From: Sinorhizobium shofinae
GTDB taxonomy: Bacteria; Pseudomonadota; Alphaproteobacteria; Rhizobiales; Rhizobiaceae
NCBI GenBank assembly: GCA_001704765.1
Contig: MBFK01000126.1
Span: forward strand, 124,001-188,000
Reading direction: 5' to 3'
Length of the DNA stretch: 64,000 bases
Shown here: positions 62,413 to 64,000 of the stretch, one piece after another
Position numbering within the stretch: the first letter of the stretch is position 1
How the letters are laid out: each line of letters starts with the position of its first letter
Notes under the pieces: generated by a model
What the model saw: only the letters and a program-made list of their open reading frames with translations
Database searches by the model: none
What the model was told of the DNA's origin: nothing
Made by a program: the position numbers and the translations under genes

Positions 62413-63884
62413 TGTCCGCTCCCCTTGCCGTGCACCTGCGTCAGCAAATGCTTCACCGAGGCGTCGATGACGTTGAGAAAGGGTTTTGGATAGAGTCCGA
62501 GCCAGAGCACGAAGACCGCCAGCGGCAGGATCGCAGCCATCTCGCGGGCGTTCACGTCGCGAATTTTGTACCGGGCGCCGACACTCGCCGGACCAAGCGC
62601 GACCTTACGATACATGCCAAGCAGATAGGCCGCGCCGAGCAATGCCCCCAAAATGGCAACCGCGCCGACAGCCAGGTTGGCGGCAAACCCGCCCGACAGC
62701 ACCAGCAATTCGCCGACGAACGAATTCGTGCCCGGCAGCGCCATCGACGAGAGGGTGAACAGCGCAAGAAACACGGTATAGACCGGCGCCACCTTCATCA
62801 GCCCACCATAATCGGCAATGCTGCGGGTATGGGTCCGCTCGTAGATCAGACCGACGAACAGGAACAGAGCGCCCGTCGTCACGCCGTGATTGAACATCTG
62901 CAGGATGCCACCCTCGAGCCCGCGGGGATTGAGCGCGAAGATCCCCATCGTCACGAAGCCCATGTGGCTGATGCTGGAATAGGCCACCAGCTTCTTCAGG
63001 TCGTCTTGCGCCAAGGCAAGGAACCCGCCATAGACGATAGCGAGCGCCGAAAGCGCCAGCATCAGCGTCGAATAATACACCGACGCCTCCGGCAGCATCG
63101 GCAGGGAGAACCGCAGGAACCCGTAGGCGCCCATCTTCAGAAGCACGCCGGCGAGAATGATGCTGCCCGCCGTCGGCGCCTGGACGTGAGCGTCCGGCAG
63201 CCAGGTATGGACCGGGACCATCGGCACCTTGACTGCGAAGGCGATCAGGAAGGCAAAGAACAGCCAGGACTGGATTCGGAACGGCAAATCCTGCGCTGTC
63301 AAAGCGAGGATATCGAAGGTCTCTCCGCCGTGGAAATAGAGCACGATGACGCCGATGAGGAACAGGAGGCTGCCCGCCAGGGTGTAGAGGAAGAACTTGA
63401 ACGCCGCATAGACCCGGCCGTCGCCGCCCCAGACGCCGATGATCAGGTACATCGGGATCAGCATCGCCTCCCAGAAGACGTAGAACAGGAAGAGGTCGAG
63501 CGCGCAGAACACTCCCAGCATCAGCGCCTGCATGGAGAGCAGACTGACCATGAACTCCTTAACCTTGCGGTCGATCGCCACCCACGAGGCGAGCACGCAA
63601 ATCCAGCCCAGCAGCGCGGTCAGAAACACGAAGAGGGCGCTGATGCCGTCGACGCCAAGCGCATAAGTGATCCCGAGTGCGGGCACCCACGGGCGCGTCT
63701 CGGTGAACTGCATCTCGTGGGTCGTCGTGTCGAAGCCGACCAGCATCGCAACCGAGAGAGCGAAGTCGACCACGGTGAAACCGAGCGCCGTCCAACGCAC
63801 CGCATCGTCGTTGCGCAGAAATAGCAGGACCGCTGCCCCGGCAGCAGGCACGAACACGACGAGGCTGAGCAGCGGGAACGTCAT
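62409..63884 (-). CDS. nuoM: NADH-quinone oxidoreductase subunit M
   Basis: 491 residues, antiporter-like subunit. It has FFLYTLAGSLLFLIGVI and the conserved VKVPMVPVHTWLPDAHVQAPTAGS near 220. ATG at 63884 with AGGGGG five bases upstream; a GTG 18 bases earlier overlaps nuoL and is less likely. Confidence 0.93.
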   Translation of the reverse strand: MTFPLLSLVVFVPAAGAAVLLFLRNDDAVRWTALGFTVVDFALSVAMLVGFDTTTHEMQFTETRPWVPALGITYALGVDGISALFVFLTALLGWICVLASWVAIDRKVKEFMVSLLSMQALMLGVFCALDLFLFYVFWEAMLIPMYLIIGVWGGDGRVYAAFKFFLYTLAGSLLFLIGVIVLYFHGGETFDILALTAQDLPFRIQSWLFFAFLIAFAVKVPMVPVHTWLPDAHVQAPTAGSIILAGVLLKMGAYGFLRFSLPMLPEASVYYSTLMLALSALAIVYGGFLALAQDDLKKLVAYSSISHMGFVTMGIFALNPRGLEGGILQMFNHGVTTGALFLFVGLIYERTHTRSIADYGGLMKVAPVYTVFLALFTLSSMALPGTNSFVGELLVLSGGFAANLAVGAVAILGALLGAAYLLGMYRKVALGPASVGARYKIRDVNAREMAAILPLAVFVLWLGLYPKPFLNVIDASVKHLLTQVHGKGSGQ

Positions 63885-63892
63885 CGCACCCC

Positions 63893-64000
63893 CTATTGCC
63901 ACACGACGGCGAATATGGCGGTGGCCGCGATCACACCGGCGATCATCGCTAGCGCGTAATGGGTCACGACGCCGGTCTGGAGGCGCCGCAGCCTCCCGCC
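63893..64000 (-). CDS. nuoL: NADH-quinone oxidoreductase subunit L, C-terminal end
   Basis: The last 35 codons of a minus-strand gene, ending TAG at 63893-63895, eight bases before nuoM. LQTGVVTHYALAMIAGV and the following hydrophobic helix match the C-terminal membrane helix of NuoL, which normally precedes nuoM. The rest lies beyond the window. Confidence 0.85.
   Translation of the reverse strand, partial: GGRLRRLQTGVVTHYALAMIAGVIAATAIFAVVWQ

Noticed and set aside
62376-63824. 482-codon plus-strand frame opposite nuoM
   Set aside because: An antisense shadow of a membrane protein, with a highly charged, low-complexity translation.

Overview
The window looks like a high-GC replicon of a Sinorhizobium/Ensifer-type rhizobium (Rhizobiaceae). 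Three things suggest this. Dispersed mosaic palindromes of the RIME kind sit in many gaps. The gene content is typical: a fused carnitine dehydrogenase/thioesterase, fhuF-fhuP, cbtB-cbtA behind a cobalamin riboswitch, and a second nuo-type complex I cluster. Most genes are catabolic modules, each with its own transporter or regulator. I cannot tell whether this is the chromosome, a chromid or a megaplasmid. No rRNA, tRNA, CRISPR array, insertion sequence or replication gene was recognised.

Layout. 1-6263 (+): a carnitine/gamma-butyrobetaine catabolic operon (BKACE end, carnitine dehydrogenase fused to a thioesterase, acyl-CoA dehydrogenase, NDP-forming acyl-CoA ligase, CaiD-like crotonase). 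6594-13836 (+): a peptide/opine-class ABC transporter (Tat-exported binding protein, two permeases, fused double ATPase) followed by a CocE/S15-type hydrolase. 13884-22460: an ACT protein, an HSL-type hydrolase, a LysR regulator, and an operon like E. coli ydcSTUVW (polyamine-class ABC transporter plus gamma-aminobutyraldehyde dehydrogenase). 22700-24809: fhuF-fhuP siderophore iron release and uptake behind a TGA-N9-TCA box like the RirA box. 26720-33225 (-): an MttB-superfamily methyltransferase and two tandem 815-residue dimethylglycine/sarcosine dehydrogenase-like flavoproteins, with a divergent LysR gene. 36831-38693: a divergent Lrp/cystathionine gamma-synthase-family pair. 41042-41764: a scar with two 5'-truncated gene remnants. 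41801-43241: cobalamin riboswitch, cbtB, cbtA. 43314-45462 (-): a glucoamylase-family (GH144-like) gene overlapping a second FhuF-type [2Fe-2S] gene.

46582-50616 (-) is the least explained locus. A small XRE-type HTH gene, a SARP-like winged-helix/TPR regulator, a 71-residue peptide gene and a YcaO enzyme lie head to tail with 1 to 21 base gaps or overlaps. No TfuA, dehydrogenase, protease or exporter is seen. This resembles a minimal YcaO peptide-modification (RiPP-like) locus and is my main candidate for an undescribed system.

51454-64000: an alternative complex I cluster. On the minus strand the order is nuoL(end)-M-N-A-B-C-D-E-F-G. nuoH, nuoI and a CBS-domain gene lie on the plus strand, converging on nuoG. 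nuoJ and nuoK are not in the window.

Links between modules: carnitine breakdown yields glycine betaine, which the dimethylglycine/sarcosine dehydrogenase-like enzymes could take further. MttB-type enzymes need a corrinoid, and the cbt genes are under B12 control. These links are inferences from family knowledge and proximity.
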